A stretch of DNA of 64,000 nucleotides, from positions 41,042,766 to 41,106,765 of the forward strand of contig CM076147.1 in the NCBI GenBank assembly GCA_038025085.1. Reading direction: 5' to 3'. The notes under the pieces were generated by a model, which worked only from the letters and a program-made list of their open reading frames with translations, ran no database searches and had not been told where the DNA came from. How positions within the stretch are numbered: position 1 is the first letter of the stretch; each line of letters begins with the position of its first letter. The position numbers and the translations under genes are program-made. Positions 11,595-25,698 of this stretch are shown piece after piece. This DNA comes from Tetragonia tetragonoides. Lineage: Eukaryota; Streptophyta; Magnoliopsida; Caryophyllales; Aizoaceae.

Positions 11595-12764
11595 AAGGAA
11601 GATCAACCCTATACATCAAAGGATTAACGGGGAGTACTCTATACTTTGAACCCACACCTCAGATGTTAGAAGGGGCAGAATGAATTTCAAAATTCAATTG
11701 AAAATTGAAGATTTTACTAGACTACTTTAACCTTTTAACTAATTGGGTTAAGTTTCACTTCAGGTGAAGTTAGTTCAATTATGTTCTGAAATATAATTTC
11801 TTTCACATGTTACAAGTGACTGAGTTCAACTGAAAAACAATACACACCATTATTATATATAAAAATTAAAGTGACTACTTTTTCATTTATCTATGGTTCA
11901 ATACAATTCAAATTCATTTTATTGTTATAAATTATATATAAAGTAGAGTAAAAAAAACCAAAAAAAACAAGAAGCAAAAAGAGAGGATAAGGCAGAAAAA
12001 GAAAGAGAAATCCACGCAACCCTCACTCACACAGTCACACAAGGGCCACAGACTGCCAGCCAGGTCTTCCTTCTTCCTAGGCAGCAATTCCACATCTTTA
12101 ATTTTTAAATTTAATTTAATTTTGTTTTTGAATTTTCAAAAAAGAAAAAGAAAAAACAAAACACCAAAAGGACAAAACACCTGCACCAACACCTGACTTG
12201 GCCGTTCTTCCTTAAAAAAATTCAAAATTAAAACGGTTTTCTTCCTTCTGGTTACATACATTACCATAACATTTTCCAGGTCCTCACAAAACGTAAGATT
12301 AGGTTTTCTTTCTTTTCTTTTCTTTTCATTCAAACTCTCTCTCTCTCTCTCTTTTCTCTCTCCAAAAAACCCCGCAAAGCAAACCAACAGCTTTTCAAAT
12401 TTTTTGTTGTTTCTAATTTTGCACTTCCCTAATCTGTTAATCTCTATCCCTTTCTAGCTCATCTCTTACAATTTCTAATTTCATCATCCCACATTTTTAG
12501 CAATTTTCCAGTTCCCAGTTCGCAAAAACCCAACCTCAATCCACCCCAATTTCCCATAAATCTAATCTGGAATTCCCAATTTTCTCTCTCCTCAACCCCT
12601 TTGTTATTGAGCCGAACAATCTGCAATGTCGGCTCAATAACGACATTAACATCGTCATTAACAAACCCTTAAAAAACCTCACTCTTTTTCCCCATCAATG
12701 GCACACATTTGAAACCCCCTTTCCCCTTTTCCGATTTCCTTTTTTTTTTTTTAATAAATAAAAT
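10452..12764. other. Intergenic spacer and 5' region of the myosin gene
   Basis: AT-rich DNA without a supported gene. It includes a long TA microsatellite. From about 12000 there is pyrimidine-rich sequence with a CT run near 12338-12361 that is probably the promoter and 5' UTR of the myosin gene (or holds a 5' UTR intron). Confidence 0.5.
11532..11592. repeat. (TA)n microsatellite, about 30 units
   Basis: Nearly pure alternating TA for about 61 bp; expected to be length-polymorphic. Confidence 0.95.
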
Positions 12765-15700
12765 ATGTTGTCACAATCTCCATCAATGATGCGTAGCTCC
12801 TTAGAGGAGATGCTAGAGAATCTCCGGCGAAAAGACGAGCAACCTAAAGACATCCCACCGGCTTTACCTTCTCGACCGACGTCGAAAGCTCGGTTGCCCT
12901 CGGCTCGCCGCTCCTTGCCCGTAGGGTTCAAGCTCGGTGTTGCCAGTGGCGAAGATAATAATAAGAGAAAATCCGATGTAATTAGTGGTGGTGAGAGTAA
13001 ACCAGAGGTGGTTCCGGTGGTGACTGTGGTGGCAGTGGAGGAGAGAGAAAGTGTCCGGTCGTATACGACGTCGTCCAGGAGGAATAGTTTTGGTGGTGGT
13101 AAGAAGAAGATGAAGTCGGATCAGTCTCCGTATGGTTCAATGGAGGTGGTGTTTGAGGAGGAGATAGTAAATGAGGTTGGTGTTAGTGATGGTGGTGTTA
13201 CGTCGACGTCCACCGGTGTGGCTGAGTGGGAGGATAATATTGATTATTTCATCAAGAAGGTAACTTTTGGTTTTAATAGTATGTATAAGTGTATTGGTAA
13301 CTATTCGAGGTAAAAATTGATTTTGTCATCAACGAGGTAACCTTGGTTAAATAGTTTTGGTAATTTTGGTGATTGGTTTGAATTTGTGTTTGCAATGTGG
13401 GTGAAATTGGGTGGGGTTTATGAACTAGGGGTGTGAGATTGTGAATTTTGTTATTATATGATCGTTGACATATAGGAATCAGCTGATCATTTTTAGAGTT
13501 ACTGTTCATTAAGATTTAAGATATGACAGGAGATCCACAAGGGAGGGGAAATGTAGAATCTTTATCTATTTACTTTTCTTTTCTTCGATTGAGCTTTTAT
13601 TTGGTAATTGGTATCCATAATAGTGCGGAAAGAAGTTGGGGGTTCAAGTTGTTGAAGGCTAGACAAGAATAGTAGAATAGTGGCGTTGAGTTTTTCGACC
13701 ATTTGCTTAGTTTATTTCAAGTTCTTTCCTTTTTTTAATAAGAATATTCTGCTGGTGTCTAACTGCTCTCATTTATTGGAGTTTTATGAGTGGCTTCCAT
13801 GTTTTGATCAGCTCAATGGGATTTTAGGGCCATTATTAGGATTTTTGGGGTTTCAGGATGTGAACCCCTTTCCTGACTTGATGGACCTCCACTTAGCTTT
13901 GCCATTTTATTGAAGTGCCTATTTCAGCTGATCCTTCCCCACAAACTGGGATTTTAATGGGTACAGGGTTTGTCGAACCACTTAATGAAAACGGTTTGTT
14001 GAGTAGGATCTGATTAAATTTGGCTCAGTGGGTTTGCCCTTTTAGTTTTTGAGATTTATGGACTGGGGATCGTGGATGATGAGATTGTCCCTTTCTGCTA
14101 TAGTCATATAAGTATAGAAATCGTCCATTTATTCTCATTCATTTAGAAAGACACGAGAACTGCAAGTGTAGTTGACTAGTTGTCGACCTGTATTCCCCAA
14201 TCACTGCAATTATTGCAAGGAAGAATTACTGCCCACCTTCTTTTTTGGTTTATGAATTATGTTTTCCATTTCGCTGTAGTATTATCTTTTGATTGGCGCA
14301 AAAAATAAAACTGTATTCATCAATGAAAGCCATACAACATGTACAATGGGGATCATATTCAATGAAATGCATGTATTTAATAGCATCAGCAAGATGAATA
14401 CTTTGGTAAATATAACTACTAATTAACATACTGACAATTTAGTGTTGCCTTAGGGAATGAGGATTCTAAAACATAGGATATGAGATTCAGCTGGGCTCAA
14501 GAATCCGTGTTGGATTCTCAACGTTCCAACTAGGGTATGAGCCATCACACTTGACACTTCAATTTAGGCCAAAAACTCACGAAATGATCGGACAATGGCC
14601 GAGTCTGACACCTGGACACGTACCCATGTCTGACACTTGTAACCGTGTCCAAGTAATATAGGCTGGGGACTCAGTCTCACTTCACCTCTTCTCAGCTTTG
14701 GGGGTAGAACTCAAATGCTCCTTTGCTTGCTACCCAACAACTTAAGAGAAAGGATAACTTTCCGAGGATTGTGATTTTTTTTGGTTTCTCAATGTAGGAC
14801 TGATCTGCTCCGTGTCTGAGCTTGAGAGTAGGCTTGGTGTTAGTATAATAACTATGTGGGCCTTTGGGCTTCTTATGGGCTTAGTGCCATTAGTTTAATT
14901 TTGATGTATGGGCTCGAGTATTACCAATAACATTTTTCTAGATATTGTTCTAGGGTAGTGGGTTAAGAGGACCCCCATCTTTTGACAAACTAATAGTGTA
15001 GGTTAGCACATTACACCAAAAATGCAGTAGTACAGTCAACTGCAGGGTGCAATTACCAATAACATTCTCACTCCCTCCATTTCAGGTTGGCTGCTGATTG
15101 TCATAGTTGAACAAAGGTTACAGTGTGTATGTAAATATACCAGACTCCAGTCTTGTCTGTGCAGCAATGTCAAAAGCCTGTTTCTTCTATTGTTTTCTAA
15201 TCTTTGTGCATTTCGTCGTTTTTAATTTGCGGTTTGTCTACTAGGTCAGTGAGTTTGAAACAGAAAGAAGAATATATAGACTTTTGACTGAGGGCAATAC
15301 GAGATATTACAAATGTTAGAGATATGGAAGTGGGGATTGATCTTATGAATTACATAGTAAGAGGGACATTTCCTCGGGGACAGAGGGATTACCTTGATAT
15401 AACCTTAAACCCACCTGGTACTCTGGTAGGGATATATATTAGATTGGAGAACATCCCTCCCCCAGAATTGCCTTTGTTTCCCTGAAATCTGAAAACAACC
15501 ATCAGACTTGCACACTGACAAGTTGCATGCTGGATTGCTTAATCCTGCCGATTTTGCCTTTCGTGTAGACTAGAAATTCCTTGCAATAAAAAAAAGTCCG
15601 TTAGTTGGAGGCTTGCAGGTTTTATTATTATTGTTATTATACTTTCGACTGTTAATTCTTTATTTGAAGCTTAATGTCCAAAGTTCTTTTTTCAGAAACT

Positions 15701-18700
15701 TCGTGTGTGGTGCCAACTCCCTTCTGGACAGTGGGAATTGGGAAGGCTACAATCAACATCAGGCGAGGAATCATATGTACAGCTTGCATCTGGAAATGTA
15801 AGTTAGATTATTTCATGGTGTATGGGATAGTTAACAAATTATGTGCTAATCTGGGGTTTGTACACTGATATCCTGCAATTGCTATAGGTCATCAAAGTCG
15901 TGACAACAGGGCTCTTACCTGCAAATCCTGATATCCTCGAGGGAGTAGATGACTTAATACAGCTCAGTTATTTGAATGAGCCCTCAGTTCTTAACAATCT
16001 GCAGTACAGATATTCACGTGATATGATTTATGTATGTACTTACCTGTGCTTCCGTATAATTCTTTGTTTGTCCGTTTGCTTTGTTTGCAAGATCTGCTTC
16101 TTAGCTTTTCTTTTCATGTTTGTTTTGTGTTGGCGGTTGGTTCTACAGAGTAAAGCAGGGCCTGTTCTGGTTGCTATCAATCCGTTTAAATCTGTGCAAA
16201 TCTACGGGAGCAATTTTGTAACAGCTTATAGGGAGAAACTCGCAGATAGTCCACACGTTTATGCCTCAGCAGACGCTGCCTACAATGAGATGATGAAAGG
16301 TCTGCTATTATGCACAATCATTTATGTACAATATTGAGCATGTAGTTGCTGTCTGTGATGGTATTCATCATGCTGTTTCTTTTTCTTGCAGACGGAGTGA
16401 ATCAATCCATAATTATTAGGTGAGTTCAAATCCTTTATTTCTTGTACTGAAGGAAAATAGGATTGATCATTGATGTAATGATGTTTTCGCACCTTCTTCA
16501 AATTTTCTTCCTTTATTGAGGTCTTTGATTTGAGATTTTGAATTAAAGACAGGCGGAGTTTTCACTTCTCTCTGGGTGTTGGGGGTTTGAACTTCGGAAG
16601 GTGTTTCTTTTTTTTGCTGTAACAATCTACTTCTATTTTACAGTGGGGAAAGTGGCGCTGGGAAAACTGAAACAGCAAAGATTGCAATGCAGTATTTGGC
16701 TACTCTCGGTGGTGGGGGAAATGGAATTGAACACGAAGTTCTTCAAACTAGTTGTATTCTAGAAGCATTCGGGAATGCAAAAACATCCAGAAATGACAAC
16801 TCTAGCCGATTTGTAAGCAGCCTTTTTCCTCTTCTTTGATCCATTAATCCCAAACTTTCATTTTTCTTTGATCATTTTTTGCGTGTGCATCTTTAATAAT
16901 ATATATAATTCTTTTCTTAAATGATATTCGAGCAATTTGCAATTATTATTTTCTGAAGATTGAGATTTTACTTATCTAAGTTCCTGATATGATGCAGGGA
17001 AAGTTGATCGAAATTCATTTTAGTACGATGGGGAAGATATGTGGTGCCCTCATTCAAACTTGTAAGCTTCCATTGCCATGTATGCTTTCTCTTTATGAAA
17101 TGATTCCTTAATATATATTTGGACTGACTTATCATTCTTGTCTTTGATGCTAAATTTGAACCTGTGGACAGTCCTGCTTGAAAAGGTGAGATATACTTCT
17201 TATTTCACATTGGGATGTTGCAATTATTATCTCGTCCTGAAGTTAATCTAAGTTCATGCATGTGCAGTCAAGAGTAGTTCAGCTGGCCACTGGAGAACGA
17301 TCATACCATGTCTTTTATCAACTTTGTGCCGGTGCCTCGTCTGATCTAAGGGGTAATATTTTGTTTTGATTAAATAGTAGTACAAGTTGATATTTATATC
17401 TCTGTAGTAGTTCTGCATTGTGATTCCCTTAGGAAGAAGTAAAGGAAGGGATAAGTAAAAAGGTGAGATATTTTACAATAATTTCGCCTTGGAGACTTTG
17501 GTACTTCTGATTCCATTTGAAGGAAATACAGGAGGGGAGAAAAAAAGAAGTGATTGAGATTTTTGGCCTTGGAGATTTTGTAATATTAATAAGTTGCCCA
17601 ATATCACTTGCTGCAGGTAGATTGAACATCAGAATGGCCAACGAATACAGATATCTCAATCAAAGTGACTGCTTGATGATTGATGATGTTGATGATGCAA
17701 TGAACTTTCAAAACCTTCAGGTAACAATTTTTATATTCGAATTGTGATGTTAAATGTTCCTTGTTGCAGTCATGTTTCTCCTATAAGTATGTTTTGGTCA
17801 GCCTTTGAGTCTTTCTATATCAGGATGCTTTACATATTGTTCGGATTGGCAAAGAAGATCAGGAGAGGATGTTTGCAGTGCTTGCTGCTGTATTATGGCT
17901 CGGGAACATATCATTTCAAGTAGTTGGTAATGACAATCATGTGGAGGTGGTCAATGATGAAGGTATTGCTTCATGCTTTAGGGTAGTAAACTTTGTAACT
18001 ATTTGGCACAGGGTATATGTTGAAGAAAAGGATTTGGTTTAACTGTTTCTTTTTTGAGGTCATACTGTTATTAATCTTCTTGGGAACCCATTGCGGTGCT
18101 GTTGCTTTCTTGTTATTAATGATATATTAAAGTTAGTTTGTGGCGTTGGATCTCAAGGTTTGTTGAGTTTCCTGTTGGCATACTCCGTTTTCTGCAATCT
18201 CAAATTTGGTGTTAGCAACAAAGTCATTTGTTCACAAGGGTTGGAAACTCTATGTAAAGTAACTAATTATTTAGAAGCCTTGCTTTGATTGAGCTTCTGA
18301 ATTGTGCGCAGTTTCATATGGAGTTGTTTTGTTTCTCTTGTTTGGCAGCTCTGACAATTGCTGCCAGTTTGATGGGATGCACAGAGCAGGACTTGATTTT
18401 GGTTTTATCTACCCGTAACATACAAGCTGGGAAGGATAGTATTGCCAAAAATTTAACTTTACAACAGGTATGTGATCCCCATATGCTATGAACAAATGGC
18501 AACTTTAGTACATGCATGTGATGTGATTGGACTACATGTCATGGTTTCCAGGCCACGGGTAGCAGAGATGCATTAGCGAAATTTATCTATGCCAGATTGT
18601 TTGATTGGCTTGTGGTACAAGTAAACAAATCTCTTGAAGTTGGTAAATGGCGAACTGGAAGATCCATAAGCATCCTTGATATTTATGGGTTTGAGTCATT

Positions 18701-21700
18701 TCAGGTAAAGTTTCACTGTACGCCTCAAGTTCTTTTTACAACACTTCACTTAACACACTTTGTTTGTGCTTATAATTGTTTTTCGCTTTCAGAAAAATAG
18801 CTTTGAGCAGTTCTGCATAAACTATGCGAATGAGAGGCTGCAACAACATTTCAATCGTCATCTCTTCAAACTTGAACAAGAGGTAGGCATTTGAGTCATG
18901 TGATAGCTGGAAATATGAAAGCTGCATTCTGGGTTTATTCAAAACCGATACTATCTTACGGCCTTACGCACCACTTTGTGTTTCTAAACTGTAAATTGGA
19001 TAGTCAGGCTATGGGAACTTAATCAAGTTGTAAGAAGATATTCATCTATGATTTCTAATTGATAGCTTGGTCATGGTAATTGGTAAATAGTCACAAACTA
19101 GCTTCTTGCATCCTAATGTGCTGAACAGCTTAAGTCCTGGAAAGTAAGTCAGCTTCTGCTTGAACTTCGAAATCTTAGTATGCTGAACACTTTTTAATTG
19201 CTTTCTAGTCAATTTATGAGAAGATAGATGATACGAAGTGTGCTTTTGTATGTAAACTGGACATAACTTCGTTTCTGGCTACTATCTGTACTCTGGACTA
19301 CTAGCATCTAAAGATAATTCAAAACGGAAAAAAATTGGCATCCTATGAGTTATATTCCCTACGTTCGGGATTCTAGACTCTAATTGGCATCTAATGATAC
19401 TTTCCTTGCATAATATTGTTACTGAAACTTTCTGGAGATTCTTTCTGTTTGAATCTTTTAGGATTATGAAGCTGACGGGATTGACTGGGCAAAAGTGGAT
19501 TTTGTAGACAACCAAGAATGCTTGAACCTTTTCGAGAAGGTAATGGTGGATAATTTTCCTCATTGCTATAGAGTTTTCTCGATCTAATATTGTATTTGAC
19601 CAATCATTTATTGGACAATTGCAATTTATGCCATGCAGAAGCCGCTGGGGCTATTGTCATTACTGGATGAGGAATCAAATTTTCCGAAGGCTACTGATTT
19701 GACCTTTGCCGACAAGCTTGAGCAACACTTAAACTCTAGTGCCTGTTTCAAAGGACGAAGAGATGGAGCATTCAGTATTCGCCATTATGCAGGACAGGTA
19801 GGCAGTGCTTATCCAGCTCACAATTTCTCTCTGATATTCTGCATGTTTAAGTGTTCTGAATGTAGAGGGTGTATGTCACAACTCTAACTGTGGCCATTGG
19901 ATCGGGAATTAGAGCATATTGTACAAATAGACATTAGTATATGATGTATCAGACTGGAGCTGAGGAGAATTACCCTTGTCAAATAAATATTCCCTCTTTT
20001 TGCTTCTTTCTTCTTGTCTCTCTTTCTCAAACTATTGTGTGGAAGACCATCATGGTTCATGAAAATATTTTTTGAGCAATTTGACATTCTGATGCTCTAG
20101 AATGATTGGGACTGGTCTTTGAAGAGAAAATACAGTATTGTAATCTACTTTTTCTCTTAGTTCTGGGTACTATTTCTTGTTTTCCAGCATGTACATAAAT
20201 TTACCTTGTATTATGTCAGGTTCTTTATGACACTGGTGACTTCTTGGAAAAGAACAGAGATCCGTTGCACTCTGACTCTCTCCACCTCCTTCTATCATCA
20301 ACTTGTCCATTGCTGCAGCAGTTGAGCTCCAGCATGCTTAGCCAATCTCGGGATCCAGTGGGTCCTAACGGTCACTCTGCTATGGACTCCCAGAAGCAAA
20401 GTGTTGCTACAAAATTTAAGGTGACCATTTTCTTGCATATCCTCGGGCTCCTTTTGACGGGTAGTGATGGTGTTCTTTCCGTCGAAAGTTTAGAAGACGA
20501 ATTCGTTCCTCATCTATTCTTAAAATTAGTATAATCCACTTAGTCTATGCTTCTGTATGTGGGTTCATGTGCATGTGTTGTGAGAAAGACAGACCAATCT
20601 TTTGACAGGCTTTCCACTTTTGATAAAATTATTAGTGCCCCATTTCGCAAACATTGGGGAATTTGCTATTTCATTGGGGGTGTATATTAGAAATTAGCAG
20701 TCAGACTTCAGAATCGGCTTCTTCTGTTGTTGAAGTGCTGATGCTAGTTGATGAGGGTAACTTTATCCTTTTATCTACCTTTTCTTTTTTGCATAAAGAG
20801 GTGTTTCTCTGTTGGAATTTAAGTCATCAAAGGATTTTACCACAGAAGAAAGTGCTTAGATCTCGTTTTTCTTGCAGGGTCAACTTTACAAACTTATGCA
20901 GCGGCTAGAAAATACCACCCCTCACTTCATTCGTTGCATAAAACCAAATAGTAAGCAGCTTCCTGGTATGTTTGAGAAGGATCTTGTCTTGCATCAGTTA
21001 CGATGTTGTGGAGTTTTGGAAGTTGTCAGAATTGCTAGATGTGGTTACCCTAATCGGATAACACATCAAGACTTTGCCAAAAGGTATATGCTCAAGCCTC
21101 AAGGTCATCCATATCTGATTACGTGTCAATGCATAAGTACCCAAACAGATTGTCACACATTCTTTGGCGTGTTTCAGGTATGGCTTCCTGCTTTCCGATA
21201 AAAGTGTATCTCAGGATCCATTGAGTATCTCAGTTGCTGTTCTCCAGCAATTCAACATTCTGCCTGAATTGTACCAAGTTGGTTACACAAAATTATATTT
21301 CCGAATTGGTCAGGTGAGTTTCACTATTGATATCTTCTTCTCTTTTCCTGTCTGCGTGTCTGCTTCCCCACTGCACCCCCACCCCCCCACTGATCACAAT
21401 TTTACGAAGGGATCTATGTAGACTTTAGTGAGTTATGTGGGTCTGGGTTCACAGTGCTTTATTTATTGGCTTGATCCTAGTTTCACGTGGTGACAACCAT
21501 GAACTCCTATAGCGAGAGACACTATTTAGAACTGTTCTTACATTTATATATTTAGAGTAATCTTATCTAATAGGAGCCCAAGTATAGTGTCAAAAATGTG
21601 GGAGGGGGAAAGGGGAATCGGGCTTCTGTCTTTTCCCTTGCATATGTTTGTCTTATACCTGTACAAATAGTTTCCTTTTTAGTATGTTGTTTCTTAGATG

Positions 21701-24700
21701 TTTTACTGATATATATTATCTTCTGAAATGCAGATAGGAGCCTTAGAGGATACAAGGAAACGGGTTTTGCAGTCTGTGATTGTATTGCAGAAAAGCTACC
21801 GTGGCTACAAGGCTCGCTCGCAGTTTGTTCAACTTAAGAGAAGGGTGTCTATGTTGCAGTCATGTAATGCACAAATCTTTTTTCGTCTTATATTTCATTG
21901 GCATGTTTATGTTTCATTCCAAGCTCTTCCTCGTAGATGAAAGCTGGATACATTTGACTCTCAGATCCTACTTTAGGTGGGATGCCTGTGCCTCTTCGTT
22001 AAAGTAGCTATAGTACAAGACGACCGTTAGTTACCATGGGGCTGGGGTGCTTGGCTATAACCCATTGTTATTGAATCTTTGACCAGTTGCAGAGAATTTT
22101 CAAATTCTTAAAAGTTCTACTTTCTCATTGGTGATTTAATTTTGATGTGTGTCCAACACTAAAAGAACTATAATTGGATTTTTGTTTTTATTTTATTTAT
22201 TTATTTCTATGCAGTCATTCGTGGTGAAAATGCTAGAAGGAAGTACGTTTCATTGTTACAGAGTCGCAGAACCCACTTGAGCAAGAATAAGCATAGGCAT
22301 AAGCGTAGTGCTTCAAAGGTTTTAGATGAGCAGCAGAAAGCAATCATACAATTACAATCAGGTAAAAAGCGTTTAATCTTATGATATGTATAAAATGTAT
22401 ATGTATATTCATACACCATATCTTTTCATATTTTCACTTTCTTAATTTGAAAAAATATGCTGCAGTGGTACGTGGTTGGTTGGCCAGAAGACATTTTGAT
22501 GGCATGCAGTCATCAGAAGAGTCTAGTGACGAAAATGTGAATGGGAACAAGGATTTAGACAGTGAAATCACAGAAATGAAGGTACTGTTGGCATTTATTG
22601 AACATGGTCGTCTAGTATTTGCTATTTCATTCAACCAATGAAGACTAGTATATCTTCTACACTTAGGCATCCAGTTTTTTGTCATCCTTGTCTCCACAGT
22701 CACTAGCACATATTGGTCTTGTGCGATTGAACCCAATTTACTCGAAATAGGGAAAAGATTGAAGTGCAAAAAAATAAATAAAAAGAACACAGAAGGGCAC
22801 AGAACAAGATGATGATCAAATAGGCTCTTCCTCCTCTTCATATGAACTGCACCTACTTGCAATATGGAAGTTTTCTTTTAAGCACATTCTCCATTGTAAA
22901 TCAACCATTAGCCCTGCCCATGTGGCCATGCAGAAGCAGGTCTTAGAGGCGCTTTAGTTTTCCAATTTACATAGACATCAAATCATCACCTTTAGGATTA
23001 TTCAACTTCAGTCTCCGAGAGTAACTCCATCAATCTAAAAACTGCTTCCACTTCACCCCAATCATTTGGAAGTCCAGCTAGCGTTCAGTCCTGTGCTTTT
23101 GACTGCTGTTTCAATACACCAACTCTTGCACCTTGGTTTTCTCAAAAGAAGCCATCCTTCAACAATGAAAATCGAACCTTCGAAGGTTTATCCCCACACG
23201 AAATGTCTCATTGAAACCTGCCCACACTTTCAAACCAGGTAAAATGGACTTCCAAATGCCCACCCCATGACTCATGAGAAGACAATACCTTCTTACCCCA
23301 CTATTCCACTCTCTTGACCCCATACTTAACTTGAAGTCAAGCTTTCATAGTGCCGCTGCATGAAAGCAAACATCCAGTCACTTGCCTTGAGAGCTGCATT
23401 CATAGTATAGAGGACTTTTTTGCCTGGGCCCTGATTTGCTTGGGAAGACACTGACAGTGACTTCATCTCATTCAGTATTTTTGCTTGCCTACAAGAATTC
23501 TCTATGATTTCTTTTCAATTGACGAGGCGTACTAGCTGGTACAGTGAACATGCTCATTGAGTAAAGAGGAAGATTTGAGAGTGCTTTTCAACAAAGTTAA
23601 CTGTCCTCCATTTGACGTAAAGCTAGATTTTTCACCCCTGCGAGTGTATTTTAGAACCTCGTATGCACAAACTCATTCACATCCACTTTGCCTTGAGAGC
23701 TACATCCATAGTATGACAGGTCTAATACCAAGGACCATAAGTTGCTTGGGATGACACAAACTTCATCCCATTTTACATAACATTGCTTGACTAGAAGTAT
23801 TTTACATAACATTGCTTGAGTAGAAGTAGTTTTTTCAATTTTCTTCAAATGACAAACCCAATAGAAGATTAGGTAAACATGGACTCTTGAAATATAAAAG
23901 CTTTACTCCATTCAGAACTCAATTGACAGTCATTAGTCACATTACTAGTTTGAATGGCACAATCAGAGAGACACCTTTTTCTGATGGGAGGGAGTATAGA
24001 ACTTTCTCAATGTCAACTTTAGATTTATCTTTTTTTGTGTAATCTTTTGAATGGTGAAAGAGATACTTCTGTAATTTAAGGAAAGAAACTGTGACACTTT
24101 ATTGTCTGACCAGGATCTACCGCTGGCGAATAATCAAGTTGCCAATGATGCGGAGGAGCTTCAAAGACGGGTTGCAATAGCCGAAGCAACTTTGGCTCGG
24201 AAGGATGAGGAGAATGCTACATTAAGAACACAGTTACTGCAATATGAGTTGAGATGGTCAGAGTATGAGGCTAAAATGCGGTCAATGGAGGATATGTGGC
24301 AGAAGCAGATAACATCCTTGCAAGTAAGTTCAGCAATTTGGAATTCTTTTCACTTATATTCGAGTGATAGTTAATAATCCTTCATTGAAATTGACAAAGG
24401 AAAAACTGAGTAGAGGTTGTGAATGAATGATTGATATTGTCTCAAATTGATATCCTTATTGTCTTTCTTTTAAAATGAAGGATACTAAGGCGCTTGTCTT
24501 TCTAAGATGGTATCTCTATATCTAGAATTTATCTTTCAGGACTTCAGGAGTTGTTGCCTTTTCTTGTTTCTGCTTTGCACACTTTATTTGGAGTACAGCA
24601 GTCATGATGTAATTTTTTTGATTGCAAAAATCATTCCATCTTGGCAGTTGACACTTGACAGTGATCAGGGCTTCTGTAGGGTTTATTCTGTTGCTTTTAT

Positions 24701-25698
24701 TAACCCTGAGGGGTAGCTCAGCTGGGAAAACCTTTGAGATCTATTCAAGAAGTTCCAGGTTCAAGTCCTCTCAGGGCCACTGGAGGTTTTCGTGGTTGTT
24801 AACTTTAGGGCCCATTGGATTAGTAAAGCAAAGTTTGGATACCCATGCTATCTTAAAAAAGAAATTTTGTTGCTTTTATTTAGAGTTCTTTAGATGATTT
24901 ATTGCCTCTCATTTGTACTTCCTTCTAACTCATCTAGTTTATTGTTATTTATTATTATGAAAAGAAGAAGGGAAAAAAAAAAAACTCCAAACTAGGTGTA
25001 CGCTTCTTCTGTTTCAATTGCTCGCAATATATACTAATTGCGTAAATCTACCAACTAGCTTTCATTGGATTGAGGCATATTTGAAAATGGAAATACATAT
25101 TTTTTAGTATGTTCCAATTCTAGTACGTGTAGCTTATAGCCAGAATTACAGTGGAAGAGATCCCTAAACATCTGAAAAGCAAGACACTTCTAACATTTAA
25201 ATTTTGTTGCAGATAAGTCTAGCTGCTGCCAAAAAGAGTCTTGCCCCAGAGAATGCTGCTGGTCAACCTGGAAGGCGAGAGGCTTCCCCATCACCTCGTT
25301 CTTATGATTCAGATGAGAACTTGTGCATGGGACCTCGAACACCTGGAGAAAGTACACCTACCAAATATTCAAATCCTACTGCAGAAGCTGGGTTGGGGCG
25401 AGAGGCTAATGGAGGTAGTTTGAATCCAGTGAACCGCTTAACAAAAGAGTTTGAGCAGCAGAGACTAGTTTTTAACGAAGATGCACGAGCCCTTTTCGAT
25501 GTCAAAACTTTGCAGAGTACTCCAGGTATGCATTCCTATGATGAATTTCGGAGATTGAAGATGAGATTCGAATCATGGAAGAAAGAGTACAAGATCCGGT
25601 TAAGGGAGACTAAAGCGGCACTTCACAAGTTTGGGCATTCTGATATGGAAAAACAACGCAGGAAATGGTGGGGAAAGTTCAGCACAAGAATTCATTAG
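12765..25698 (+). CDS. Myosin class VIII heavy chain, 24 exons (1241 aa)
   Basis: Exons: 12765-13259, 15696-15797, 15888-16031, 16149-16299, 16392-16419, 16644-16812, 16998-17061, 17172-17185, 17268-17352, 17617-17720, 17824-17962, 18349-18467, 18552-18704, 18793-18882, 19462-19539, 19639-19797, 20220-20420, 20878-21083, 21178-21313, 21734-21863, 22215-22361, 22466-22581, 24114-24323, 25213-25698. All junctions keep phase, giving 3726 nt. The plan is a plant-specific N-terminus ([15 protein letters not shown]), an SH3-like entry ([13 protein letters not shown]), the motor with P-loop GESGAGKT near residue 308, switch I NSSRFG near 359, relay DIYGFESF near 581, FIRCIKPN and the converter, then IQ motifs (about 890-1000), a short coiled coil and a basic tail ending [11 protein letters not shown]. 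The N-terminus and tail resemble Arabidopsis myosin VIII-2 (ATM2). Class VIII myosins act at the plasma membrane, plasmodesmata, endosomes and the cell plate. Introns 1 (2.4 kb) and 22 (1.5 kb) hold repeat-like DNA. Confidence 0.95.
23381..23850. repeat. Diverged direct repeat inside myosin intron 22
   Basis: The block from about 23387 (CCTTGAGAGCTGCATTCATAG) recurs at about 23691 (CCTTGAGAGCTACATCCATAG). Both are followed by a TTGCTTGGGA..GACAC segment and, further on, TTTTCAATT. Within the second block a ~28-bp unit (ATTTTACATAACATTGCTTGA) occurs twice in tandem. The origin is unknown; it is probably a decayed transposon. Confidence 0.5.
24689..24880 (+). mobile_element. tRNA-derived SINE with 13-bp target duplication in myosin intron 23
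   Basis: The body is 24702-24867 (166 bp). The head has a Pol III A box (TAGCTCAGCTGG) and a B box (GGTTCAAGTCC), and a CCTGAG/CTCAGG pair mimics a tRNA acceptor stem. The tail region ends in an A-rich stretch (CTTAAAAAAGAAA). The exact 13-bp duplication TGTTGCTTTTATT flanks it at 24689-24701 and 24868-24880. It lies in the sense orientation of the myosin gene, about 330 nt before the last exon. Confidence 0.85.

Noticed and set aside
15068..15390. Possible Stowaway MITE in myosin intron 1 (CTCCCTCCATTTC and GGGACAGAGGGA)
   Set aside because: The two ends match only roughly and the flanking dinucleotides are not a clear TA pair.
22434..22862. 142-codon minus-strand frame antisense to myosin exon 22
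   Set aside because: It overlaps a solid coding exon on the other strand and has no domain.
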